NCBI GenBank assembly: GCA_003313425.1
Contig: NHZP01000054.1
Coordinates: forward strand, 1 to 64,000
From: Pseudopyrenochaeta lycopersici
Lineage: Eukaryota > Ascomycota > Dothideomycetes > Pleosporales > Pseudopyrenochaetaceae
Length of the DNA stretch: 64,000 nucleotides
Reading direction: 5' to 3'
Shown: positions 54,397-64,000 of the stretch, piece after piece
How the letters are laid out: each line of letters opens with the position of its first letter
How positions within the stretch are numbered: the first letter of the stretch is position 1
Translations under genes and position numbers: made by a program
The notes under the pieces: model-generated
Database searches by the model: none
What the model was told of the DNA's origin: nothing
The model's input: the letters and a program-made list of their open reading frames with translations, nothing else

Positions 54397-54932
54397 CTAT
54401 TTTACAACGCAGTCCAAGATCCCATTAAACGAGGAGAAAACTCCAGTAACAGTTGAATAAGTAGTTTGATCTACCGAAGCTTCTAGGTGGATCATTGCCT
54501 CCCGTTTAATCGGACTTGCCCTAGCACAAATGCACGTCAAGTCCAACTGACCAGACACTGAGCAATCTGCACAGCTATCGAAAGCATTGCCACTGTATTT
54601 GTTAGTTGCCTTTGTAACTAGTTATGTGTACTGCTAGCGTCTTACTTCGCTCTGTACACCATAATCCCATCCTCGTTCCCAATACACTCATTAAGGTTTA
54701 TGCTTGCCGTTACATCACCTGACCCAGACGTACAGGTAGCAAACAGTCCAACGCCCTCGAAGTTAAATTCACGACATTCTTGTAGGGGCCTTAGTGGATT
54801 TGTAAGAAAAGGGTTGTCAATAGATTCCCTAAGAAATTGACGAGAACGCAGAGATCCTAAAGATGCAGAGACAAAGTGCTCTATGTAGCCAGTTGTAAGC
54901 AACAGTGCGCTAAGAAGAGGTGTGAAGTACAT
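54397..54932 (-). CDS. Secreted cyanovirin-N homology (CVNH) lectin (160 aa, spliced)
   Basis: Exon 1 54932-54646, 53-nt intron 54593-54645 (GTAAGA, CAACTAAC branch, ATACAG), exon 2 54592-54397. A signal peptide (MYFTPLLSALLLTTGYIEH..) and about 25 further residues precede the domain. First CVNH half: CREFNFEGVGLFATC..TASINLNECIGNEDG. After the intron, second half: GNAFDSCADCSVSGQLDLTC. The paired repeats, each with a Cys pair, and the SINLNECIGN motif are typical of CVNH proteins, which bind mannose-type glycans. Without the intron the protein would be a half domain; the intron restores the complete one. Lies about 100 bp from a TIR-like sequence at 54297. Confidence 0.75.
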
Positions 54933-55520
54933 AGTGTAGTGATGTGGAAGTGTCAGATTCAAGGACTATTCGGCTTGATCTATGATGAATTTTTGATGAT
55001 GATCATTGTTGATTGATTGTTGCTATCTTCTGGTGGGGCTGAGCTTGTTTTTAACTCGCCGCTCCTCACGTGTGATTTTCCTCTAGCGCGTCGCACCTCA
55101 TTGTGCGCACATCTGATCCAACCACCACTAGATATGTGCCTCATATCTGACAGGAAGGCGGGCTTACGTACATTTTATATAGACGATACTATTATTAATC
55201 TTATGCTCTAGACGCGACGACCGGTTTCGAGTGCTAATTATAGGTACTCGTACTTGGTCTTCTGTGGTGGCATCTTTTTCTGCACTTTTACAGTCGTTCG
55301 CACAGTACTGTACTAGAGAGCGGCAAATCGCAAGTTCTGCAGGAGGTCGCAGTCAGTCAAGAAAAGTAATGATCGGCAGACAAACAGTTTGTCCCATGTC
55401 CGCGGCAAAGACGCAAAGCATTCAAAATTTTGGGGGTGTAAGAGTCATCTCATTTAAGTAAGGACGCCAAGTATGTAGGCAAGGTCACATGATCACGGCC
55501 TTCATCGCCCATCTTGACAG

Positions 55521-55915
55521 CACAACATTCAGGGACAAAGAAACAACAAAACCGTCTTTTGGATATGCCGTGCTAAAGACGAAAGAAAGGTCCCAATTAA
55601 ACTTGCACTTTCCTTTGCGAACGATTGGTTGTATTGCGAATTTGCATATGTCGTCGACCTTGATACAGAGGTACTTGAAGTCTTTTATGGCACTGAGGAG
55701 AAGACACCTGATCATCGATTTGGAGATGTGGGAGAGGAAAACGATACGGTCCCGATCTTAACATCCTCATTTAAATTCTCCGCGCTACAAAGTATGGAGA
55801 GCGAACAAGAATTTCTCGACCGAGTGGCCGAGGACATGGTAAGTGTGTTGGCTTTAATGCAGTCTAGCACGGTGCTAACGAGACTATTTCTCAGGACGAG
55901 CTCGAGAGCGCCTGA
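55521..55915 (+). CDS. Conserved fungal small protein, 5' end unresolved
   Basis: The long frame reads SFANDWLYCEFAYVVDLDTEVLEVFYG and ends EFLDRVAEDM. A 56-nt intron (55839-55894, GTAAGT, GTGCTAAC, TTTCTCAG) then joins a last exon encoding DELESA-stop. The WxYCEFAYVVDLDxxxLEV pattern recalls an uncharacterised family I associate with Pleosporalean fungi. The frame is open from 55518 after a TGA, preceded by an acceptor-like CTTGACAG, so at least one upstream exon is missing from this model. No function known. Confidence 0.5.
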
Positions 55916-56959
55916 GGAAGATCTCCGTGCGAAGAAACGACAGAAGATAAAGCCAGTGTGGAGTTTGAGTTAAACACTAGCAGTCTGACCTATTCAGGCT
56001 GCGGCTGGGAGGGACGGAGCAAGTTAAATAATGCGATTGGATTTGCGTCCTCCTCATTGATCTTTGGTTTAGAATAATTTGGATTCATCTTCCGAAAGAC
56101 GGTAGCATCGATCATGGTATGAGAGGACGGCCCGAAAGAGTCTTTAAAATGTGAAGTCAACCAACCGTGTACGGACTTCTCTGAATTTGTACCTCTCAAT
56201 TCTTTGCAAGTTTACAGGAACATAAGTAACTATAACAGCGCCTCACACAAAATTTGTGGTATTACCATAAACATCGCCCAAGTCTTAACAGGATGTAAAG
56301 AAATAGAGATAGAAAACCTTCGGGTGCTGTTCAACGGAAGGAAACTCCGAACTGCTTATTGCTTTTGGAATGATGATGAACGGGAACTCAGAACTACTAA
56401 GCGGCCGAAGATAATTGGGGTTGGAGGGGAGTTGACCCGGCTCAAAGATATTTCTCCAATCTGCTTAATCAGGTTATCATTCCCCGGAAAGTTCGTGCAA
56501 GAACAGACCTTCGTAGAGCCTAGTGCTCGGGTCACGCCAATCTTCACAGGAATGGATATTCAAGGGTGGAGAAAAACCTAAGTAAGTTAGTTAGATAATG
56601 TCACCCACTACGAAGCGAGACACACAGGGTAGCAGGACAGTTTTACAATTAAAACCCAAAACTTAACTCCCTCGCGAAAGTTTTAATCTAACATCCTATT
56701 GAAGCAAGTGATGAAGACGCTATTGCCACCGCACGACTGGGCCAGAGACCAACGCACGCACACTGCAAGGATATTATTATGCTGTACTGTAACCACCAGC
56801 TTCTTGCGTGGTGTTGAGTAACTGGCTTTTTTCGATTGAGTGCACTGCTTTGAGTAACACCTCGTAATGCTCCGTTTGAATGAGTTGCCCTCAAGAGCAA
56901 GCTCACGTGTATCTCCCTTATCCTAATGTAGAAATTTCTTAACGTACTGCTTAGGTGGT
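55916..56959. other. Region with unassigned open frames
   Basis: Open frames at 55990-56199 (minus) and 56204-56581 (plus) lack ATG starts in good context or a domain I know. The plus frame (with LRVLFNGRKLRTAYCFWNDD) is protein-like and may be an exon of a hypothetical gene. Confidence 0.25.
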
Positions 56960-56961
56960 TG

Positions 56962-57174
56962 CTAGCAGTTTTCTATAGGAGCTAGGTCAGGACTAGAGTG
57001 ACAGTTAAAGTAGCTCTCAAGCCTATAGCAATCTTTCCACTGCCTTACTATGTTGTTTTTACCTAGGCTATAGCCTGAGTCGCCATCCTCCTTAAGTACA
57101 AAGTTGTCTCCTCGTTCAAGCCAGGGCTTAACTACAGGCTTAAGTACCTGATTAATATAGGCGCGTTGCGTCAT
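56962..57174 (-). pseudogene. Tc1/mariner transposase fragment
   Basis: Encodes FVLKEDGDSGYSLGKNNIV then CHSSPDLAPIENC, the second and third catalytic blocks (D .. DLAPIE) of a Tc1-type DDE transposase of a different subfamily from the copy at 57775. Upstream sequence to about 57540 is decayed. Confidence 0.65.
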
Positions 57175-57672
57175 CTTGCTATTAGTATTGCTTAGGATGT
57201 CGTAGAAAGACTACACACCTAATTCTCTATTTCTACTTTGTCTTCAAGAAATACCCTCTAATTAGCCTACAATACCTCAATCCGCTATAAGACTATCCGC
57301 TCGCCTCTCCTCAGGGAGCCTCGGATTCAGTGAGATCTTTCTATACTGTCTCTAAGTTTACGTATCGTATATACCGAGTGAAGAAGCGCACAATTCCAAC
57401 TAGGGACCTTATTATCTCTCCTAGACGTGCTGTAATAATACTGTGACGCCTGCTTAGATTAGGCTTACGAATGCGGTAGGTCGCAGTATTATAGATCTAG
57501 CAAGATTTTATTTAGATATGTCCCGAGATTATCTGTAGCTATAAGTCATGGTTGGCTTTGTCGTGTTCAACTGCGCTGAGAGGTTTCCGGCACACAGGGT
57601 TTTTGTTGTAAATTTACCACTAGACCAAAAACATGAATCCATGCCTGGTCATAGTGTATGGCGGTTTATATA

Positions 57673-59022
57673 CAGTACTAGGACAAAAGTTTGTTCGCGT
57701 CGCGCACGTGCCAGAACAACAACACGCGAACGCGCAGAACCACTGCTTCTCCAACTCAACATAACTACATTAAAATGAGAGCTTTTGGCACAGAAATTAG
57801 TGGTAATCGAATGCAGGGAGGTGAACTATCAGAAAGCCAGCGCAATTATGTTCTAGCCCAGAAAGAGGCGGGTGTGCGGACTAGGGGAATCGCAGAGACT
57901 CTTGGCTGTTCGCAACGCTGCGTTCAGAAGACAATACAACGATGGGAGGCCACCACCAGCAACACCTCGCGCCCTCGGATGGGCCGTCCACCTATTTTAA
58001 CTAGGCACGATCATCGCAAGCTGCTTCGCCTTGCTAGAAAGTTCCCAAAAATTGAGTACCGCAAGCTCCTTGAAGAGGCTGGGATGTGGGGAGCTGATGA
58101 AGCTACCCCCCATGTATCAAAGAAGACTATTCAACGTACCCTCCTTGAAGCTGGATTACACAAGTTCAGAGCAAAGCGCAGACCAAAAATCAATAGAGCT
58201 AGAGCAATTTTACGTCTTAAGTTTGCTGCAGATTGGCATAGCTTCAATTGGCAGAGGACAGTCTTCAGGTTCAGCGACGAGTGCTCAATCGCCCGAGGCT
58301 CTGGCCACAACACACCATAGGTATGGCGATTACCTGATGAGAAATGGAGGCATGAGATGATAGATGAGGTTACCACTGCTCGCCAATCTGCTCGCATGGT
58401 GTGGGCGTCAATATGGATGACTGCAGGGGGTCGTGTTGGGCGTAGTCCTCTAGTAATTATGACCCCATCAGCACGACGTAAAGGCTATAGTGCGTGGAGT
58501 TATACTCAGGCCCTTGAGGAAGGCCTATTGCCTCAATATAGAGCTGGCGAGAGGTTTATGCAGGATAACTCACGTATCCATACTGCTGCTCTCTCAAAGG
58601 AGTGGTTGGAGGTTCACGGCGTATGGACAGTTGACTTCCCACCATATTCTCCAGACCTCAACCCAATTGAACACATCTGGTGGGCACTCAAACAGAAGGT
58701 TCATGAGCTCCACCCTGAGTTTGATCATATGGGAGAGTCTGAAGATGACTGGGATCGCTTTGAAATGGGGTTATTGGAGGCGTGGGCAGCCATCCCCAAC
58801 TCACTGATCCGCAAGCTGATCACTAGCATGCCACACCGCCTTGACGCTGTAAGACTTGCACAGGGCTACCAGACTAAATATTAAGTATATTGCGATTAAT
58901 TTGCGCTAAAAATTGTCTAGTTTAGTCTATCCTACGTGATGTTATAGTGCTTTGAAGTTGAGGGTTTGAGTGGTGATGGGGACGCTAGCCTCCTTGGCGA
59001 ACAGACTTTTGTCCTGTGACTG
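57673..59022 (+). mobile_element. Tc1/mariner transposon (1350 bp) with TA duplication
   Basis: Imperfect TIRs of about 27 bp begin CAGTACTAGGACAAAAG on the left and CAGTCACAGGACAAAAG (reverse complement) on the right, the standard Tc1 end, with TA at 57671-57672 and 59023-59024. Contains one transposase frame interrupted by a single stop. Confidence 0.8.
57775..58884 (+). pseudogene. Tc1-type DD34E transposase with one nonsense codon
   Basis: ATG 57775; 370 codons in one frame with a single TAG at 58318-58320, between GHNTP and VWRLPDEKW where Trp is usual. N-terminal helix-turn-helix (QRNYVLAQKEAGVRTRGIAETLG and a following TIQRWE), a GRPPILT linker, then catalytic residues D in FSDECS, D in FMQDNSRIH and E in PDLNPIEHIWW with 34 residues between the last two (DD34E). 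The TGG-to-TAG change fits RIP or a point mutation; otherwise the protein looks complete. Confidence 0.85.
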
Positions 59023-59396
59023 TACCAGCAGTTTTCCGGCACGCAGGGATGGACGTTATCTTCGCACATGGAGAGCAGTGCATCGCCCAGCTTGGGCCCT
59101 CCCGCTCGGAGAATATTGCGCAGGCGGGCGTCGCTGTCATGGACGCGCTGCCATGGCAGCCCATGGCTACGCTGGCCTCACGCCTGCCAGCAAAAAAAAA
59201 AGCGTGGGGAGCGACCAGTCGCGGGCCATGACGCCCCAGCCTCGGCCGCCCCCTTTCTTGCGACCTCACTCCAAGCGCTCAAAGTCGTGGCCGCCGAGAG
59301 AAGACCAAATGTCGCATCCCCGGAGAATGCATTTATCACACTATATTCTCAGTCATTCAAAACCGTAGGCACATCTTTCACGTTCTTCGCAGCGAA

Positions 59397-59579
59397 ATGC
59401 CTTCAATTATCGGAGCGATTCCTCCGCCTCCAGGAATCACGCCAAATTTCATTAACCCACCGTCTCTTCAACACGTTATCTTAATTGCAAACATCATCTT
59501 ACCTGTCATCTCAGTGTTGTTTGTGGCACTGCTGCTTTATACGACAGGCTTTATTATACATTCAGTGGGAGTCAACTAA
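59397..59579 (+). pseudogene. PTH11/rhodopsin-like membrane protein fragment (first exon)
   Basis: Starts with an ATG and encodes IPPPPGITPNFINPPS followed by one membrane helix (ILPVISVLFVALLLYTTGF) and HSVGV. This is the usual beginning of fungal seven-helix rhodopsin-domain (PTH11-like) proteins, but a stop follows where the DDY motif should be and no further helices are found downstream. Probably a gene remnant. Confidence 0.45.
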
Positions 59580-59590
59580 TCCAGCTAATC

Positions 59591-59929
59591 ATGATTCAGA
59601 ACGGCAGCGACCACAAAGAAATATTGAGTCTTTTCAAAGTGCTGTACGTCCCTTTGTCTCGGCTTTATCATGCGGCTGGCTCGCTTCAACCTCGACTCGC
59701 CTGCGCTTTTGGGGCCGGTTGGATTAGCAATCAAAAGCTGCTCACCATTAATATCTCTTCGACTGAAGGTAGCATCGAATGGCTTATCCTTGTCAAAAAT
59801 AGAGGAGGCGATAGCTTAAGGATTGTAAGAGAATGCGATCGATTAGAAGACTTTATAAGCCAACTCCAACGCTCCCTGCTCACGATTGATCCACCTCTAT
59901 ACCCCTATCTGGGGTTCCTAGTATCATAG
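59591..59929 (+). CDS. Hypothetical protein (112 aa)
   Basis: ATG-initiated ORF without a domain I recognise; amphipathic, moderately hydrophobic, no signal peptide. Directly follows the PTH11-like fragment. Confidence 0.3.
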   Translation: MIQNGSDHKEILSLFKVLYVPLSRLYHAAGSLQPRLACAFGAGWISNQKLLTINISSTEGSIEWLILVKNRGGDSLRIVRECDRLEDFISQLQRSLLTIDPPLYPYLGFLVS

Positions 59930-60604
59930 AATGGGGCTGCAGAACGGCGGCATTCTTGTTATCGTGGGGATGCTTGTAGATATAAAGGGGCTTGCAGATT
60001 GAAAAGCTCTCGGCGTCAGGTTGTATTAGCTGTTCCCACACTATCCCTTCCCTGACGATGCACATCAGATGTATGGCAGCATCCTACTGCTTAGTATCAG
60101 AAACTGAGAGAACCCGTCTGCAGAAGCAGCAAGCATGTTCTATATCGTTTCTTAGATTACATCAAAGAAAGCGGCTCGGTAGAAATTCCAGTGTAAGGCG
60201 ACAGAACGTACGGCCGCCGTAAGAGCCAACTAACCGCAGTGGAGTAACAGCATGGTTGAGGCAAGGCATAATAGCAGCATGCGCCATTGCACGCAGGTAT
60301 TGAGAGGCTTGCAGACAGAACGGCTGTGCTGCCACTATATGCGATCTAAAAGAGAACAAGGCCATATCAAGCCATGAGACTACGTCTGTCCGTCTTAAGA
60401 ACAATCTAACCGCGATTGAGCAACAGCTGCCAGCCACGCCCTCATGCCCCCAACAAGCCCCCAGTTAATCCCAACCGCCGTTTTACATCGCTCTCCACAA
60501 GTTTAAGAAGGCTTGCTGACTAAATAATCTTCAGCGTGGAACTAAATTATCTTCCAGGCCTCAGACAGGGTGCTTGTTCCCTACGTTCGTACATGCTAGT
60601 TGTT
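59930..60604. other. No gene recognised
   Basis: Short frames only; nothing with a domain or a clear start. Confidence 0.4.
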
Positions 60605-61543
60605 CTATAACTTCACGCGCCGGAGGTGTTCTGACAGCAGTGCTTTCACTGCGTGCTCACCAAATACTCGGTACGGTGACCAGAGTAGTTTTTGTTGAAT
60701 ACAGTCCAGCCGTGCCACCAAGGTTGTATCTGGAGGCAGCTGCTCAGGGGCATCAGCCTGGAGAAGCTTCATCACAAGCCCAACATTGCGAAGATTCGGG
60801 TCTGGTTGGTTAAGCCAGGTTTGTTGCAAGTCTTCGCAGCCGTTTCGGAATGCTTCCCAGAGCTTCCGACGGCGCAGTTGGAGGTGATCTAGGACTGTAA
60901 GTTAGCCCGCTGTCATAATTGTGGCGTTTACCATCTTACCGACCAGCGTATGGTTGCCACTGCCTCGATGTTCTATGTGTGACACGATGCATTCCTTGTT
61001 CAAATTCTCAAAGACCCACTCGCTCTCGATCTGGCTCATATTGCCAGCGATTACATCGAGAACACGGGCGAGTTTGGGACATGCATCCTCACTATGGTAA
61101 AAGGCTTCAAGGATCCAGACCCACATCCACCAGTCCGAGTCCACAGGCCTGTCAGCCCGCCAGAGCTGCTCGATCCAGTTGCGTGCCTCCAGATGTGGAA
61201 CGAGGAGGTCTGTGAGATCATATTTCTCACAAACCGTGGCGAGTTCGAAGAGCTCCGATGCCGTCATTGTTGGAGGAAGTCGGGAGAGCTGATGATGAAG
61301 CACATTTAGGACCACTCGCATGAGTTCAGGGTTGTCCTCGGGCAAGCGGTATACCTCTCCAGACCATTGTCGAGAGACAAATTTTCGAAACCAGTGCACT
61401 TGCTCAAGTACACACTTGGAGGCTTCGAAACGATGGTCCTTTCTTCCTACCCAGATTTGAATGCTCTCACCGGTGATGTCGTTCGTAATCTGTTCAACCT
61501 TCAGCATCGTACTGGCATCCCGTTGACGCTTGCGTTTGCTCAT
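60605..61543 (-). CDS. BTB/POZ domain protein (297 aa, spliced)
   Basis: Exon 1 61543-60940, 45-nt intron 60895-60939 (GTAAGA, GGCTAAC, TTACAG), exon 2 60894-60605. The ATG at 61543 gives MSKRKRQRD. The BTB fold at about residues 20-115 reads as IQIWVGRKDHRFEASKCVLEQ.. (start of the domain), YRLPEDNPELMRVVLNVLHH and LFELATVCEKYDLTDLL. The C-terminal half is helical, including LRRRKLWEAFRNGCEDL across the splice. Fungal BTB proteins of this size act as homodimerising adaptors, often with Cul3 ligases; the partner is unknown here. Confidence 0.8.
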
Positions 61544-63185
61544 GATACTATGGAAGAAGAACAACGCGATACCCTAGGAGGGAGATTAAAGACGGGTAGA
61601 CAGCCAGAATCGCGGAGACGACTACTGTACATGAGAAGGCTACCTCATGCTTTCAAATTCAAGCTCTTCGTAATCCCAGCACGATGCTTTTCAACCCTAC
61701 GCGACATTGTATGAGGCGGTTTCTCGTTTGCCACCGGCCGTTAACGACGTCAATTGAAGTGCAGCGCTGTCAGATCACGATAGCCGAGTTGGGCGCTGCA
61801 ATCGTACGCTATATATCACGCTGACAGGTCAAACTGAAGAACATGGACCAATCTCCACGACCAGATTTCGACAGTATCACTTTGGCGATTCGAATTTTGG
61901 ACGATACTTGGCAGGAATGCCTTCGTCGCGCTAGTGATCACGTTGGGTGGGGATTGCCAAGGCTCGCCTGCAAGCTATGTGATACGGAAACTCTAAATAT
62001 GGTCGCATGCTGTAGCGCAACGTCCATGTCCGCCAGGCCCACCATCGCGGTCCAACCCGCTGCGAGGCGATCACGCTGATCGGGGTCGGGTGCCGCGCTA
62101 GTACTTGTGCGTCCCCCGTGGCTGACTAGTACGTGCTGGGCACTGACCCAAAAACCACGCTGGCACGTCGAACAGCTTACGAACACAGCATCGGGACGGT
62201 TGGGCGCGGGACGATCGGACATAGCACGGACACGCCGAATTGATGTACGCAAAGAGACGCCAACGTTTCTCAAGGGCAGCACCTCTCCCTTACAGTCGCT
62301 TGCACTTGCAGCTTCCGGTTTTTGCATGCCGCTCAACTTTCATCCCACGCTTACCCTAGACTCGCTTAGTTTCGGCTTTGCTAAGGCCAGCCGAGTACTG
62401 TAGTTTGGTTGGCTTAGATCGCTGGCTGCTGACAAACGTTAAAGCTTTTTGGGAAAGGCTGTTATTAGGCGAGACAGGGCTGGCGTGGGATGAAAGATTT
62501 GTTGCTTGCAAGAACCGGAAACTGGAAGTGCAAGCGACTGTAGTACAGCCGTTAGCGAATGCAGCTTCACCCTTGAACGCAGCTGCAACACTGTTTCCGC
62601 CAGCATGCGTACAGGGGTCTGTAGCCCCACCTGCTCTATCTGGTAAGGTGTCTCGCCTCTCCAAAATCGCGCTCGGTGACTGAATAGACAGTTTCGGTCC
62701 CTTCCTACGGAATCGCTTACCAACGTAGTAGACTACCTCTTACAGTAATGGTTTTCCCTGCGTGGCGAGGACCCTTATATAGCAAGAACCCAGGTAATCG
62801 TGCTTTCTATTGAGACAATGTGGACAATCATCTAGGAACGTAGATGATCTCGGGATTACTGTACTGTACGTTAAGATCTCTCAACTTTATCTATACGCCA
62901 TATTTTCAGCTTGCCAGTAGCCTCCTCTATAGCTTCCGCACATGAATCAAGTTTCTGAAGCAAGTTTTGACGTCCTTGCTTGTAGCCTCTCGTCACAACA
63001 CGCTACACAGTCTGTGGATGCCCATAACTCACGCCGCTAATAGCGTAGTTACCGTAGGAGTGCTGGAAGATTCGATGTGGCAAAGAAGCGTCATATATAT
63101 ACATGTGCATCTCCGTCCCTCCATGACTGCCGATCTTTTAAAATAAGAGATAAGAGGGGCAAGTGTGGCATTTAGACGATAAATA
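61544..63185. other. Intergenic region between BTB and WD40 genes
   Basis: Apart from the inverted repeat at 62291-62544 I see no supported gene; open frames overlap on both strands without ATG or domain support. Confidence 0.4.
62291..62544. repeat. Imperfect 59-bp inverted repeat (MITE-like hairpin)
   Basis: ACAGTCGCTTGCACTT..TTTCATCCCACGC at 62291-62349 is the diverged reverse complement of 62486-62544, with about 135 bp between. Non-coding. Might be an old MITE or the ends of a small element. Confidence 0.5.
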
Positions 63186-64000
63186 TCACTGGAAGCGACA
63201 TATCCAAACCTTTCCAGACCCTGTACCTAGACCAACACATCTTCCTGACACGGCTGAGCACACAGGTCTATACTCTGTTGGGAGCCACACCAGATTTTGG
63301 GCAATATCAGAAATCCAGGCGCTATCTGCGCTAAGCGTTGGCTCCTGACAGACAGGTAGCTTTCGTTTTATCACTGTTTTACCAGAGTGTAGCGACGTAA
63401 GAATAGAGATGAGACCAGCTGAGCTGAGCTGACCGGTATTATGGCCCTTGAGCGTGTGCAGACACGCCCCGCTGCTCGCATCCCACATCTTGACGGTGCC
63501 GTCGTCCGACGCCGACGCCAGCTGGGCCGAGTCGTGCGAGAAGGCCACTGACCTGACCCTATCGCTATGGCCCTTGAGCGTGTGCAGACACGCCCCGCTG
63601 CTCGCATCCCACATCTTGACGGTCCTATCGTCCGACGCCGACGCCAGCTGGGCCGAGTCGTGCGAGAAGGCCACTGACCTGACCGAGCTGCTATGGCCCT
63701 TGAGCGTGTGCAGACACGCCCCGCTGCTCGCATCCCACATCTTGACGGTGTTGTCGCTCGACCCCGACGCCAGCTGGGCCGAGTCGTGCGAGAAGGCCAC
63801 TGAGTTGACACAGCTGCTATGGCCCTCGAGCGTCTGCAGACACGCCCCGCTGCTCGCATCCCAGATCTTGACGGTGTTGTCGTCCGACCCCGACGCCAGC
63901 AGGGCCGAGTCGTGCGAGAAGGCCACCGAGATGACCGCATTACTATGGCCCTCGAGCGTGTGCAGACACGCCCCGCTGCTCGCATCCCAGATCTTGACGG
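63186..64000 (-). CDS. 3' part of a second high-identity WD40 (NLR-type) gene
   Basis: Open to the window edge. At least four and a half WD40 repeats of 126 bp (HSSCVNSVAFSHDSAQLASG..) with near-identical DNA and variation after GHS and before TVK. They are followed by a C-terminal tail (LSADSAWISDIAQNLVWLPTEYRPVC, GSGKVWIC) homologous to that of the NLR at 46873-50501. The repeats use CLHTLKGHS and VKMWD more often than the first gene. The N-terminal domains lie beyond 64000; HET-NACHT or a similar NLR is expected from the tail similarity but not visible. Confidence 0.85.
   Translation of the reverse strand, partial: VKIWDASSGACLHTLEGHSNAVISVAFSHDSALLASGSDDNTVKIWDASSGACLQTLEGHSSCVNSVAFSHDSAQLASGSSDNTVKMWDASSGACLHTLKGHSSSVRSVAFSHDSAQLASASDDRTVKMWDASSGACLHTLKGHSDRVRSVAFSHDSAQLASASDDGTVKMWDASSGACLHTLKGHNTGQLSSAGLISILTSLHSGKTVIKRKLPVCQEPTLSADSAWISDIAQNLVWLPTEYRPVCSAVSGRCVGLGTGSGKVWICRFQ

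Overview
The window is one chromosome end of a filamentous ascomycete; I infer a Dothideomycete such as a Pleosporales species. The evidence is a CCCTAA telomere at base 1, short introns with GT..AG ends and CTAAC-type branch sites, a HET-NACHT-WD40 gene, a telomere-linked-helicase relic, and about 25 kb of AT-rich transposon wreckage whose D-to-N and W-to-stop changes look like repeat-induced point mutation (RIP).

Layout. 1-71: telomere. 72-9788: a head-to-tail array of six different units of 1562-1607 bp plus a 225-bp partial unit. Every unit has the same common region ending in a 13-bp-arm stem-loop, a minus-strand TATA box and at most one intact minus-strand gene. Unit F (8182-9788) encodes a 353-aa protein that looks like an ssDNA-virus capsid protein. 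Units A, C, D and E encode spliced paralogues of an unknown, partly Cys-rich family. Unit B holds only a possible one-helix membrane microprotein. No Rep gene is present. I read the array as a multipartite ssDNA (CRESS-like) mycovirus captured inside a telomere. 9787-9808: internal telomere repeats. 9803-13489: Ty3/gypsy element with intact gag and pol, cut in the integrase zinc finger, its stop codon supplied by the telomere repeat.

13.5-39.3 kb: RIP-degraded repeats, including a 365-bp duplicated block, a TTGCCCC-palindrome repeat region, a degenerate minisatellite, a pogo/Fot1-type transposon with 58-bp TIRs (31110-33073), a telomere-linked-helicase relic that has lost its helicase core and gained Gln-rich tracts (33311-37468), and a dead gypsy element (37780-39335).

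39.3-64 kb: gene-bearing subtelomere. It holds a five-exon MFS efflux transporter, a C2H2 zinc-finger protein, a 5.5-kb TIR element with TA target duplication that contains a complete 1188-aa HET-NACHT-WD40 gene, a J-domain protein, a predicted GPI-anchored Ser/Thr-rich protein, a secreted cyanovirin-N-homology protein, a small conserved hypothetical, Tc1/mariner copies, a BTB/POZ protein and, at the right edge, the 3' part of a second high-identity WD40 gene.

Proposed history (inference): a break in the gypsy element was healed by telomerase. A rolling-circle concatemer of the virus was then joined, at its replication nick site, to the telomeric 3' G-overhang. Its outer end was finally healed by new telomere addition. 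The unbroken viral reading frames beside heavily mutated transposons suggest the capture is recent.
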